From JBQTKD01 sp052389435 (GTDB lineage: Bacteria; Actinomycetota; Actinomycetes; Sporichthyales; Sporichthyaceae): 64,000 bases of DNA. Below are positions 1 to 8,270 of this stretch, piece by piece; position 1 is the first letter of the stretch, and each line of letters starts with the position of its first letter. The stretch lies in NCBI GenBank assembly GCA_052389435.1, contig JBQTIB010000094.1, positions 1-64,000 of the forward strand, written 5' to 3'. The position numbers and the translations under genes were made by a program. The notes beneath the pieces are model-generated. The model was not told the DNA's origin. It ran no database searches and saw nothing but the letters and a program-made list of their open reading frames with translations.

Positions 1-176
1 AATGGCGGGGCCGGGTGGCGGGCGGGGGGCGGGGCGCCGGGCCCGCGCCGGCCCCCGCGGGTTTGGCCCACCCCCCGCCGGCGCCCCCGCCCCCCCGCCC
101 GGGGGGGGGGGCCCGCCTGCGCCGTCCGCTCGGTCGCCTCGACGCCGGAGGACGCCGGCCAATATCTGACGGATCG
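1..176. other. G/C homopolymer-rich window edge, no gene
   Basis: The first ~115 bases consist of long G and C runs, including one of about ten G near position 101. No start, ribosome site or codon pattern is recognisable. The composition differs abruptly from the ordinary coding DNA that begins near 180. I see nothing functional except a short inverted repeat (CTGACG-GAT-CGTCAG, 166-180) that overlaps the stop codon of the helicase gene. The run pattern is more like a low-quality contig end than biology, which is an inference. Confidence 0.5.
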
Positions 177-2324
177 TCAGCTAATGAGGACCGCCAGCTG
201 CCGGGTCGCCCGGGTCATGGCGACGTAGCGGTCGACGGCGCCTTCCACGCCGTTGCCGAAGGCCTGCGGATCGACCAGTACGACGAGGTCGAACTCGAGC
301 CCCTTGGACAGCTCCGGAGTCAGCGACCGCACGCGCGCGGTCTCGGCGAAGCTCGGATCCCCGATGACGCAGGCGGTGCCCTCCGCGTGTTCGGCGAGCC
401 ACGTCGCCAGGATCGCGTCGAGCTCGGCGGCCTTGCCGTGCAGGACCGGGATCCCGGTGCTGCGGATCGAGGTCGGCACGTTGGCGTCCGGCAGCACCGC
501 GCGGATGACCGGCTCGGCCTCGACCATGACCTCCTCGGGCGTGCGGTAGTTGACACCGAGCGAGGCGATGTCGATCCGATCGAGCCCGATCCGGTTGAGC
601 CGTTCGCGCCACGACTCGGCGAACCCGTGCCGGGCCTGCGCCCGGTCGCCGACGATGGTGAAACTGCGCGACGGGCACCGCGTCAGCAGCATCGCCCACT
701 GCGCGTCGGTCAACTCCTGCGCCTCGTCCACGACGATGTGGAGGAAGGGCCCGGCGAGCGCGTCGGGATCGGCGATGCGCAGCACGCCCTCGTCGTGCAG
801 GGCGCCGGTCACATCCGCGCCGGTGAGCATCGTGATGGCGCCCTCTCCGTCGTCGTCGGAGTCGAGGATGTTCGCGACCACGTCGGCCATCCGGTCCCGT
901 TCGGCCTCCAGCACCGCGGCGCGGCGGGCGCGGCGTCGTTCCGCGTCCGGGTCGCCGAGCCGCTGCCGGGCGGCGTCCAGCCACGGGAGGTCCTCGACGG
1001 TCCAGGCCGTCGGATCCTCGCGCCGCAGGGTCCGCACGTCCTCGGGACTCAGCCACGGGGCGCACTTGCGTAGGTAGGCCGGGACGGTCCAGAGGTCCCC
1101 GACCAGGTCGGTCGGGTCGAGCAGCGGCCACGCCCGATTGACCACGGTGACGAGGTCCTCCTCGCGCTGCAGCGCGCGACGGACCCGCTCCTCGGTGACC
1201 TCGTTCTCCGGGTCGTCGAGCTTTTCGACCACGACGGCGACGAGTTCGTCCCAGATGCCGTCGCGGGCGTAGTTGTGCGGCGCCGAGGCGTCGACGGCCG
1301 CGAAGATGCCCTGCCAGTCCTCGACGCTCAGCCGGACGCTGCCCCAGTCGGTCTCGAACGAAGTCGCCGAGGTGGGCGCCTCCTCGTACATCCGCACCGC
1401 GGCGTCGAGGGCCTTGGTCGGGTCCCCGATCTGCTTGAGCCGCGCCACTGCCGGATCCGGCTCGGGAGCGACCGTGGCCCCTTCGAGAACGAGGTCGGCG
1501 AGCGTGCAGGTCCGCACGCCCTCCTCGCCCAGGCTCGGCAGGACGTCGGCGACGTAGTTCAGGTAGGGCCGGCTCGGCCCGACGAACAGCACCCCGCCGT
1601 CCTGCTGCTTCAGCCGCGGGTCGGAGTAGAGCAGGTACGCCGCGCGGTGCAGGGCGACGACGGTCTTGCCGGTGCCCGGTCCCCCGTCGACGACGAGGGC
1701 CCCGCGCGACCCGGCGCGGATGATCGCGTCCTGGTCGGTCGCGATGGTCGCGAGCACGTCGCGCATTCGCGGGGACCGCGAGGCGCCGAGGCTGGCGATG
1801 AACGCGGACTGGTCGTCGAGCGCGGCGTGGCCCTCGAGTCCCTCGTCGCCGAAGACCTCGTCCCAGTAGTCGACGATCCGCCCGCGGTTCCACCGGTAGC
1901 GCCGCCGGCTGGCCAGCCCCATCGGTTTGGCGTGCGTCGCGCCGAAGAACGGCTCGGCGGCCGGCGAGCGCCAGTCGATCAGCAGGCGCCGCCCGTCGGC
2001 GTCGGTGAGGCCGAGCCGCCCGACGTAGAGCGTCTCGCCGCCCTCCGCGACCATCCGACCCAGGCACAGGTCGAGCCCGAAGCGCCGCAGCGCGCGCAGC
2101 CGGGCGCTGAGCCGGTGGACCTCCTGGTCCCGGTCCGACGCCGCGCGCCCGCGCCCGCCGGGCGCGGCCAGCTCGACCTGCAGCCGCTGCGCGAGGTCGG
2201 CGATCGACTCCTCCAACGTCGCGCCGATGGCAACGAAGTGCCGCTCGTCGACGCCGATCAGCGAAGGGTCGGCCTTCGCATCGCGCTGGGCGGGCAGAGC
2301 AAACGCACTGGTCAGGGAGCTCAC
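177..2324 (-). CDS. HelD/HelR-like UvrD-family ATPase (RNA polymerase-associated helicase)
   Basis: A 715-residue superfamily 1 ATPase of the HelD type. Members bind and recycle stalled RNA polymerase by ATP-driven remodelling, and actinobacterial HelR can also protect it from rifampicin. The N-terminal third is helical and charged (DQEVHRLSARLRALRRFGLD). Walker A is GGPGTGKT at about 214-221. A later IVVDEAQEL motif fits Walker B, a VGDRAQ motif follows, and the C-terminal VDRYVAMTRAT segment matches UvrD motif VI. The GTG at 2324 is chosen because the protein there becomes collinear with the family; the open frame extends further to a TTG at 2387. No strong Shine-Dalgarno site precedes it. 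It is transcribed alone toward the window edge, and is not obviously in an operon with the VOC gene upstream. Confidence 0.85.
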   Translation of the reverse strand: MSSLTSAFALPAQRDAKADPSLIGVDERHFVAIGATLEESIADLAQRLQVELAAPGGRGRAASDRDQEVHRLSARLRALRRFGLDLCLGRMVAEGGETLYVGRLGLTDADGRRLLIDWRSPAAEPFFGATHAKPMGLASRRRYRWNRGRIVDYWDEVFGDEGLEGHAALDDQSAFIASLGASRSPRMRDVLATIATDQDAIIRAGSRGALVVDGGPGTGKTVVALHRAAYLLYSDPRLKQQDGGVLFVGPSRPYLNYVADVLPSLGEEGVRTCTLADLVLEGATVAPEPDPAVARLKQIGDPTKALDAAVRMYEEAPTSATSFETDWGSVRLSVEDWQGIFAAVDASAPHNYARDGIWDELVAVVVEKLDDPENEVTEERVRRALQREEDLVTVVNRAWPLLDPTDLVGDLWTVPAYLRKCAPWLSPEDVRTLRREDPTAWTVEDLPWLDAARQRLGDPDAERRRARRAAVLEAERDRMADVVANILDSDDDGEGAITMLTGADVTGALHDEGVLRIADPDALAGPFLHIVVDEAQELTDAQWAMLLTRCPSRSFTIVGDRAQARHGFAESWRERLNRIGLDRIDIASLGVNYRTPEEVMVEAEPVIRAVLPDANVPTSIRSTGIPVLHGKAAELDAILATWLAEHAEGTACVIGDPSFAETARVRSLTPELSKGLEFDLVVLVDPQAFGNGVEGAVDRYVAMTRATRQLAVLIS

Positions 2325-2408
2325 CTCGGTCGATCGATCCTGGGGTCCAGCCTGCGAGTGTGGGCGATCGCCGGGGCCTTGCCGCAAGAGCCCCCCTCCG
2401 CTATACCT

Positions 2409-2460
2409 TGAAACCGAGGGAGCCGCAGGCTCCCTTTTCGCCTTTCCGGCGCCGGTTTCA
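2409..2460. terminator. nested inverted repeat / hairpin terminator
   Basis: A 7-bp stem GGGAGCC-GCA-GGCTCCC (2418-2434), extended by an A-T pair and followed by TTTT on the plus strand. It is nested inside a larger inverted repeat, TGAAACCG (2409-2416) with CGGTTTCA (2453-2460). It lies immediately after the stop of the minus-strand VOC gene, so it probably ends that transcript and insulates the helicase gene. The T-run is on the plus side, so it may work in both directions. Confidence 0.6.
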
Positions 2461-2856
2461 GGGCGCTATGCCGCGAACGTCCCGCCGCAGCGGGTGGTCG
2501 GCCGGGACTTCGACGAGCACGATGTGCAGGCCGTCGGGGTCGGCGATCCAGCATTCGATCAGCCCCCACGGCTCGGTCTGCGGCTCGCGCAGCACCGCGG
2601 CTCCGGCGGCGGCGAGCCGCAGGTGTTCGGCGGCCACGTCGCGGACCTGCAGCCACACGGCGAGGTTCTGTCCCGCAGGCTGCGAGGCGCGGCCGGACAG
2701 TTCGAGCAGCCCTTGGCCGAGAAAGAACACGAGCCCGGGATCGCTCGGGTCGCCGAACTCGCGAGCCACCGCCAACCCGAGCACGTCGCGGTAGAACCGA
2801 CGCGAACGCTCCGGGTCGGTCGGGTGGACGAGAACGCGGCTGCCGAGGATCTCCAC
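2458..2856 (-). CDS. VOC (glyoxalase/bleomycin-resistance) family protein
   Basis: A 132-residue single-copy VOC-fold protein. The N-terminus SRVLVHPTDPERSRRFYRDV and the C-terminal WIADPDGLHIVLVEV are the two beta-alpha-beta-beta-beta signatures of the family. Such proteins bind a metal or small ligand and include dioxygenases, glyoxalases and drug-binding proteins. The sequence does not show which substrate is used. The GTG at 2856 is chosen because the predicted fold begins at residue 1; the open frame upstream is unstructured and arginine-rich. The gene ends in the hairpin at 2409-2460 and appears monocistronic. Confidence 0.75.
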   Translation of the reverse strand: MEILGSRVLVHPTDPERSRRFYRDVLGLAVAREFGDPSDPGLVFFLGQGLLELSGRASQPAGQNLAVWLQVRDVAAEHLRLAAAGAAVLREPQTEPWGLIECWIADPDGLHIVLVEVPADHPLRRDVRGIAP

Positions 2857-3236
2857 GCCTCGATCTTGCCCGAACCGAGAAACCCGGTCGGGCGGCGCGT
2901 GCCGCCCGACCGGGCCTGGCAAGGCGCGCTGTTCACTCGCCGTACATCGGGCTGCCGTCCCTTGCATCCCGACGCGGTCGCGCCCCCCGCTCCGAGCGCC
3001 GGCCAAGGGCGCCGACTTTCGCGCCACCGGTATCGCTCGGTGCACTGATCGAACTACGAGTAGTGCGAAGGCGCAACGACGAAGACGTGTGACGTGTACG
3101 TCTACTTTTGTGATGAATAGTCAGATGTAGCCGCCACGGGCGAACGTTTTCCGTCCTCCCACGCGGACGGCCATGATCGCGCCACACTGGCCTGGACAAC
3201 GTTCGAGTTCCGCCTTCGTGGCCGGGAGCAGCAGCG
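2857..3236. other. 380-bp divergent intergenic region with a perfect 14-bp inverted repeat
   Basis: Divergent spacer between the VOC gene and the uracil-catabolism operon. It contains a perfect inverted repeat (arms 2883-2896 and 2901-2914, 4-base loop GCGT). It also holds an AT-richer patch near 3040-3125 likely to contain the operon promoter, and a small inverted repeat GACGT-GT-ACGTC at 3091-3102 that could be an operator. I find no convincing gene in it. Several frames are open, but only because the DNA is so GC-rich. Confidence 0.5.
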
Positions 3237-4529
3237 ATGACAGGGAACGACTCGGAGACCGTGGCCGACGGCCCGCGGACCACGCACATCCGCCTGACCT
3301 CGCACCCGACGCAGGGAGCCGTTCCCTCCATCGTCTGGGGCGCGGGCGACCCGCGCGAGCGTGGGCCGGTCGTCGGAACCACCGCCAGCCGCGGCGATCG
3401 CAACGTGATCGGCACCCACAGCGGCAGCTACGGGGTGTACCGGGCGCTGGCCGTCGCCGCTGGGACGTTGGTGCGCGGGCACCGCGCCGACCTCACCGAC
3501 ACCGCGCCCACCGACGCCACCGGCCCGTATCCGGCGTGGGGCAACCCGCAGGCGATCGTCTCGATCGACCCGTGGGGCGCGCGCATCGCCGAGGTGTTCG
3601 CGGACGAACTCGCCGCCGGGGTCGACATTCGCCCGACCATCGCCGTCACGCAGGCGCACGTCCACCTGCCCGAGGTGCGCGACGCCATCGAGAAGGGCCG
3701 CCTGGCGCCCGACGGACGCTTCCTGCTCGAAGACGGCTCCGCGATGGTCACCAAGGTGGCCCTGGAACCGGTCTGGTGGCTCCCAGGGGTCGCCCAGCGG
3801 TTCGGTGTGACCGAGGCCGCGCTGCGCCGGGCGCTGTTCGAGGAGACCGGCGGCATGTACCCCGAACTGGTCACCCGCGGCGACCTCGAAGTGTTCCTCC
3901 CGCCGATCGGCGGCCAGACCCTCTACGTCTTCGGCCGGCTCAAGGACCTCGCCGACCCCGCGGTCACCCTGACCGCCCGCGTGCACGACGAGTGCAACGG
4001 TTCGGACGTGTTCGGCTCGGACATCTGCACCTGCCGGCCCTACCTCACGCACGCGATCGAGGAGTGCATCGCGGGCGCGCAGCAGGGCGGCGTCGGGCTG
4101 ATCGCCTACAGCCGCAAGGAGGGCCGGGCGCTCGGCGAGGTCACCAAGTTCCTCGTCTACAACGCCCGCAAACGCCAGCAGGGCGGGGACAGCGCGGACA
4201 AGTACTTCCTGCGCACCGAGTGCGTCGCGGGCGTGCAGGACATGCGCTTCCAGGAGCTCATGCCCGACGTCCTGCACTGGCTCGGGATCAGCGTGATCCA
4301 CCGCCTGGTCAGCATGAGCAACGACAAGTACGACGCCATCGTCGGCAGCGGCATCGAGGTGCGCGAGCGCGTCAAGATCCCCGACGCGCTGGTGCCCGCC
4401 GACGCCCGGGTGGAGATGGAGGCCAAGAAGGCCGCCGGGTACTTCACCGACGGCGAGATCCCCGACGCCTCCCGCCTGTCCGAGGTCCAGGGCCGCCTGC
4501 TCACCGAACGCGCCGATGACGGACGCTGA
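3237..4529 (+). CDS. URC1-type GTP cyclohydrolase II homologue (uracil catabolism)
   Basis: A 430-residue member of the GTP cyclohydrolase II superfamily, of the long variant (URC1) found in the URC pyrimidine-degradation pathway rather than riboflavin synthesis. The zinc ligands are intact in the C-x10-C-x-C arrangement (C253, C264, C266), preceded by the family's RVHDECNG motif. A ~200-residue N-terminal extension is typical of URC1 and absent from RibA. In Lachancea kluyveri URC1 is required to open the pyrimidine ring at the nucleotide level. The next gene is URC4 (DUF1688), which overlaps by 14 bases, and the third is a uracil phosphoribosyltransferase. That context makes the riboflavin alternative unlikely. 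The ATG at 3237 follows an AGCAGC stretch, a weak ribosome site. Confidence 0.85.
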   Translation: MTGNDSETVADGPRTTHIRLTSHPTQGAVPSIVWGAGDPRERGPVVGTTASRGDRNVIGTHSGSYGVYRALAVAAGTLVRGHRADLTDTAPTDATGPYPAWGNPQAIVSIDPWGARIAEVFADELAAGVDIRPTIAVTQAHVHLPEVRDAIEKGRLAPDGRFLLEDGSAMVTKVALEPVWWLPGVAQRFGVTEAALRRALFEETGGMYPELVTRGDLEVFLPPIGGQTLYVFGRLKDLADPAVTLTARVHDECNGSDVFGSDICTCRPYLTHAIEECIAGAQQGGVGLIAYSRKEGRALGEVTKFLVYNARKRQQGGDSADKYFLRTECVAGVQDMRFQELMPDVLHWLGISVIHRLVSMSNDKYDAIVGSGIEVRERVKIPDALVPADARVEMEAKKAAGYFTDGEIPDASRLSEVQGRLLTERADDGR

Positions 4530-5682
4530 CCCAGGCCCGTTCGGGCCCGTCCCGCCGGTCGTCGCCGAACTGCGCGAGGTCGCGACCGTCCGCCGGCGCT
4601 GCGCAGAGGTGCTTGCCTACGTCCGAGACGGCAACTCGCCGCACTTCGCCCTCGACGAGACCCGCACGGCGGACGTCGTCGACCGGATCGCGACCACGAC
4701 CGCGGCCCGGTTCCCGGACCTCGAAGTGCCCTACCACTCGCGGTGGCGCCACTTCGGCGAGCGCGTGCCGGTCCTGTCGCCGCAGGCGCAGATCGACCTG
4801 GCGGTCGTCAGCGTGCTGCTCGACGCCGGCGCCGGACCCGATTGGTCCTTCTTCGACGCGACCGGGGCCACCCTCGCCCGTTCGGAGGGTCTTGCGATCG
4901 CGAGCCTGGAGGCCTTCCTCGTCGGTACCTTCTCCGACGACCCCGACGACCCGCATCGGGTCGATTCGGCGGCGCTCGCGCGGATCGACGTCGAGGAACT
5001 CGGGTGGGTGTTCCAGGTCGGCCCGCACAATCCCCTCCTCGGCCTCGAAGGACGGGTCGACCTGGTACGTCGCCTCGCCGTGGCACTGGACGCGCCGGCG
5101 TTCGGCGGCCGACCGGGCGGGCTGTTCAACACCCTGACCGACGATCGGATCACCGTGTCCGCCGCGGAGATCCTGCGTGCGCTGCTCGACGGCCTCAGTT
5201 CCATCTGGCCCAGCGGCCAGTGGCTCGAAGCGGACGGGCGGGACTGGCCCCTCGGCGACGTCTGGGAGCACCCGACCGGCCGAGTGCCGTTCCACAAGCT
5301 CAGCCAGTGGTTGACCTACTCCCTGGTCGAACCCTTCGAGTGGGCCGGGGTTCCCGTCACCGATCTGAACGAGCTCACCGGCCTGCCGGAGTACCGCAAC
5401 GGGGGGCTGCTGCTGGACACCGGACTGATCGCGCCGCGCGCGCCGGACTGGTCGGCCCGCACCTACGGCCCGGCAGACCCGTGGGTGGTCGAATGGCGCG
5501 CGCTGACCGTGGCCCTGCTCGACGAAACCGCACCGTCGGTCCGCGAGCGGCTCGGCCGGGACCTGCCGCTGGCGAGCCTGCTCGAGGGCGGCAGTTGGGC
5601 CGCGGGCCGCGCGATCGCCGCGGAACTGCGTCCCGGCGGACCACCCCCGGTCACCCTGGCCGGCGACGGCACGGTGTTCTAG
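4516..5682 (+). CDS. URC4/Urg3 family protein (DUF1688)
   Basis: A 388-residue protein of the DUF1688 (URC4/Urg3) family. The region VPYHSRWRHF near residue 75 and the overall collinearity from RRRCAEVLAY onward fit the family. In yeast URC4 is essential for uracil catabolism, but its reaction is not firmly established; it is thought to act after UMP formation together with URC1. The start overlaps the end of the URC1 gene by 14 bases, indicating translational coupling. No signal peptide or membrane segment is seen, so it is cytoplasmic. The uracil phosphoribosyltransferase begins 30 bases downstream. Confidence 0.85.
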   Translation: MTDADPGPFGPVPPVVAELREVATVRRRCAEVLAYVRDGNSPHFALDETRTADVVDRIATTTAARFPDLEVPYHSRWRHFGERVPVLSPQAQIDLAVVSVLLDAGAGPDWSFFDATGATLARSEGLAIASLEAFLVGTFSDDPDDPHRVDSAALARIDVEELGWVFQVGPHNPLLGLEGRVDLVRRLAVALDAPAFGGRPGGLFNTLTDDRITVSAAEILRALLDGLSSIWPSGQWLEADGRDWPLGDVWEHPTGRVPFHKLSQWLTYSLVEPFEWAGVPVTDLNELTGLPEYRNGGLLLDTGLIAPRAPDWSARTYGPADPWVVEWRALTVALLDETAPSVRERLGRDLPLASLLEGGSWAAGRAIAAELRPGGPPPVTLAGDGTVF

Positions 5683-5712
5683 ACCCCCCACCAGATCCAC
5701 GAAGGAGTGCCG

Positions 5713-6348
5713 GTGTCGGATCCGAACGTGCACGTCGTCGACCACCCGCTGGTGCAGCACAAGCTGAGCCTCATGCGCCAGAAGGACCGCTCCACCAACA
5801 GTTTCCGTCGCCTCCTGCGCGAGGTCGCGATGCTCATGGCCTACGAGGTCACCCGCGACATGCCGACGACGGCGGTCGAGATCGAGACGCCGCTGGAGAC
5901 CACGACCGGGCAGATGATCGACGGGCGCAAGACCGTCTTCGTCTCCGTCATGCGGGCCGGCAACGGATTCCTCGACGGCATGCTCGACGTGGTCCCCGGC
6001 GCGCGGATCGGGCACGTCGGGATCTACCGGGACCCGAAAACGCTGGTGGCCGTCGAGTACTACTTCAAGATGCCCTCGGAGATGGACGAGCGCGATGCGA
6101 TCGTCCTGGACCCGATGCTGGCCACGGGCAACTCCGCGGTCGCGGCCGTCGATCGGGTCAAGGAGACCCGGCCGCGATCGGTCCGGTTCGTGAGCCTGGT
6201 GTCCGCACCCGAGGGGATCGCGAACCTGCGGCGTCACCACCCGGACGTGCCGATCTACACCGTCGCGATCGACCGCGAACTCGACGACCACGGGTACATC
6301 CGCCCCGGTCTCGGGGACTGCGGAGACCGCATCTTCGGCACCAAGTAG
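5713..6348 (+). CDS. upp: uracil phosphoribosyltransferase
   Basis: A 211-residue UPRT converting uracil plus PRPP to UMP. The N-terminal block HPLVQHKLSLMR, the catalytic loop VSVMRAGNGFLDGML, the PRPP-binding motif ILDPMLATGNSA-like (VLDPMLATGNSA) and the C-terminal YIRPGLGDCGDRIFGT are all present. Two in-frame GTGs exist at 5707 and 5713. The GAAGGAG at 5701-5707 overlaps the first and sits five bases before the second, so 5713 is chosen. As third gene of the operon it would supply UMP, the presumed entry metabolite for URC1/URC4 (the URC6 role), as well as general salvage. Confidence 0.93.
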   Translation: MSDPNVHVVDHPLVQHKLSLMRQKDRSTNSFRRLLREVAMLMAYEVTRDMPTTAVEIETPLETTTGQMIDGRKTVFVSVMRAGNGFLDGMLDVVPGARIGHVGIYRDPKTLVAVEYYFKMPSEMDERDAIVLDPMLATGNSAVAAVDRVKETRPRSVRFVSLVSAPEGIANLRRHHPDVPIYTVAIDRELDDHGYIRPGLGDCGDRIFGTK

Positions 6349-6367
6349 CACCCGCCGGAAGCTGGGA

Positions 6368-6568
6368 TCAGTCCCAGTCCCGCACGTCCTCGGCGAAGGC
6401 GGCGAACTCGATTCGAGCCCGTTCCCAGCCGGCCGTGGCCTGGACGCCCTCCCACCAGCACCAGTCGACCAGCGCACCGGAGGCCGCGCCGTCGATGCAC
6501 CAGCCGCGGACGGTCACGGTGTCCATCTCGGCGACGGCCGTGGTCCACCAGTCCGAGTCCTCGTTCAT
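6368..6568 (-). CDS. small hypothetical protein, Trp-rich
   Basis: A 66-residue protein, not recognised. It has six tryptophans and many acidic residues (NEDSDWWTTAVAEMD, DWCWWEGVQ), no signal peptide and no membrane segment. The ATG at 6568 is preceded by GGAAAG about eight bases upstream. It lies convergent to upp with a 19-base gap and downstream of a small secreted-protein gene. Codon use is similar to its neighbours. The composition argues for a folded small cytoplasmic protein, but the reading is only moderately secure. Confidence 0.5.
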   Translation of the reverse strand: MNEDSDWWTTAVAEMDTVTVRGWCIDGAASGALVDWCWWEGVQATAGWERARIEFAAFAEDVRDWD

Positions 6569-6644
6569 CCTGGCTTTCCACCGCCTTCCGGCGACTCGGG
6601 CGGATCCGACATAGCGGTCACGGTAGTCGCCGAGCGCCGGTCCG

Positions 6645-6947
6645 TCAGCCGGTGCCGAGGGGGCCGTCGCCGTTGCCGGTTCCGATGCCGTTGGTGTCGG
6701 GCACGCTGTTCTGGCCCTCCTCCAGCACGTTGTCGCCCGGCTCGATCCCCGCCACGCTGCTGCCCCGTTCGCGGTGGCGTTCCTTCTTGCGCTTGCCGGT
6801 GCCGAGCGGTCCGTCGTCGCCGCCGATCTTCGGCGAGCCGTCGACCGCGCGCGCCGGACCTTCGGCGACGGCGGCGGTTTCGACACCGCCGATCGCCAGT
6901 GGGACGGCCAGCAGCGCCGCCATCGACACTCCAACGATCCTGAGCAT
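6645..6947 (-). CDS. small secreted protein with repeated DGPLGTG motif
   Basis: A 100-residue protein with a clear signal peptide (MLRIVGVSMAALLAVPLAIG, cleavage probably after the following ETAAVA). The mature part is hydrophilic and carries two copies of DGPLGTG, one mid-protein followed by a KRKKERHRER basic patch and one at the extreme C-terminus. The ATG at 6947 has an excellent ribosome site, GGAGGAGGA, three bases upstream. I do not recognise a family. Export to the envelope or medium is inferred from the signal peptide. It is separated from the Trp-rich small gene by 76 bases and may be co-transcribed with it. Confidence 0.65.
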   Translation of the reverse strand: MLRIVGVSMAALLAVPLAIGGVETAAVAEGPARAVDGSPKIGGDDGPLGTGKRKKERHRERGSSVAGIEPGDNVLEEGQNSVPDTNGIGTGNGDGPLGTG

Positions 6948-7225
6948 GAGTCCTCCTCCACCCGAGCCAACCGAAACCACTGTTGCGCAAGTTGCCCCTG
7001 TTGCGATTAGGGCGGGAACCAAGATCGAATCAAGGCCGCCGGTGCCCGCGAGTCCAGTCACGGCTACTCCAAGTAGCCACCTGACTCCTTCTCGCATTTC
7101 CCACGATGTGCCAACACCGAGGCATATTTCCGGCCGATCGGGCCGAGCCCGCCGCTGCAGACCGCAAGATCGACTTCGACGCCGCATCCCCCCGACTGCG
7201 GGACGTCTCACGTTTGGAGCCGACC

Positions 7226-8116
7226 TTGACCACCGTTCGACGCACCGCCGGCCGACGTCTCGCCGTCGTCGCCGTCCTGGCCACCTCCGCCACCGGCCTG
7301 GGCGCCACCGGCGCGAGCGCCGACTCCCGCGGGGAGACGATCGCCCACCGCGGCGGCAACTCCCTGACCCCGGAGTCGACCCTCGCCGCCTTCGGTTCGG
7401 CGCTGCGGAACAACGTCGACGGCGTCGAGTTCGACGTGCAGTTCACCCGGGACGGGGTCCCGGTGGTCTTCCACGACCTGCGCGTGGACCGCACCACCAA
7501 CTGCACCGGCACGGTCCGAAGCTTCACCTGGAGCCGGCTCCGCAAGTGCGACGCGGGCAGTTGGTTCGGCGGAGCCTTCCGCGGCGAGCGGGTGCCGACC
7601 TTCAGCCAGGCGCTGACCTTCCTGCAGCGGCGGGGCACCTCGAAGGTCTTCGTGCACGTCAAGCAGCCGAGCGCGCGCCAGGCCAAGGTCGTCGTGAAGA
7701 CCCTGCGCGGCCACGGCCTCGGCAACCGCGTCACGGTGATCGCGAGCTCCCGCGCGGAGTTGGCCACCATGAAGCGAGCCGGCGCCCGACGCCTGGGCTT
7801 CGTCTTCAACAACCCGATCGGCTGGAGCACCAACCATCCGGTCCTGATCCCCTACAACGTGACGGTCACCAAGGCCCTCGTGCGCAAGGCCCACAAGAAG
7901 GGCCAGAAGGTCTACACCGTCGAGGGCAAGCCGTACTCCGTGGCGGCGGCCCGGGCCCGCGGCGTCGACGGCGTGCTCGTCAACTCCGTCGGCGGTCGCT
8001 CCGCGGTGGCGAGCAAACCGGCCGTCGCCAAGCGGCTTGCCGGCCCCCCTCGCGCCTCCGCCGCAGCCGACACCACCCTCGAGGCGGACGGCAGCCTGAA
8101 GACCGAGTGGTGGTAG
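7226..8116 (+). CDS. secreted glycerophosphodiester phosphodiesterase
   Basis: A 296-residue GDPD-family enzyme hydrolysing glycerophosphodiesters to glycerol-3-phosphate and an alcohol. The catalytic signature is intact: IAHRGGN, then TPESTLAAFGSAL, VEFDVQFTRDGVPVVFHD. A signal peptide ends near GASA, so the enzyme acts outside the membrane. The start is a TTG at 7226, chosen because GGAG lies six bases before it and the signal peptide follows directly. Upstream in-frame GTG/ATG codons have no ribosome site. The C-terminus has a short Ala-rich tail. A 154-base gap separates it from the transporter gene, so co-transcription is uncertain. Confidence 0.88.
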   Translation: MTTVRRTAGRRLAVVAVLATSATGLGATGASADSRGETIAHRGGNSLTPESTLAAFGSALRNNVDGVEFDVQFTRDGVPVVFHDLRVDRTTNCTGTVRSFTWSRLRKCDAGSWFGGAFRGERVPTFSQALTFLQRRGTSKVFVHVKQPSARQAKVVVKTLRGHGLGNRVTVIASSRAELATMKRAGARRLGFVFNNPIGWSTNHPVLIPYNVTVTKALVRKAHKKGQKVYTVEGKPYSVAAARARGVDGVLVNSVGGRSAVASKPAVAKRLAGPPRASAAADTTLEADGSLKTEWW

Positions 8117-8270
8117 GCGGCTAGGGCCGCTCGGCACCGGAGCGCCGCGCGCAATCGCCACCCCCGTTCGGGGATACCGAATCCGCCGTTCGTCGACGTG
8201 ACCGCCGTGCCGTCGATACGGTCCGCCAAGCGCAACCAACTGCCGTGGTCGCTCGTGGCTGGAGCCCAGC

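Noticed and set aside
2933..3415. Minus-strand open frame across the URC1 promoter and start
   Set aside because: It overlaps a strong gene, is Arg/Ser/Thr-rich and has no ribosome site. A short protein ending before the hairpin at 2883-2914 could not be supported.
3237..4529. Assignment of the GTP cyclohydrolase homologue to riboflavin synthesis (ribA)
   Set aside because: It has the long N-terminal extension and is coupled to URC4 and upp, not to rib genes.
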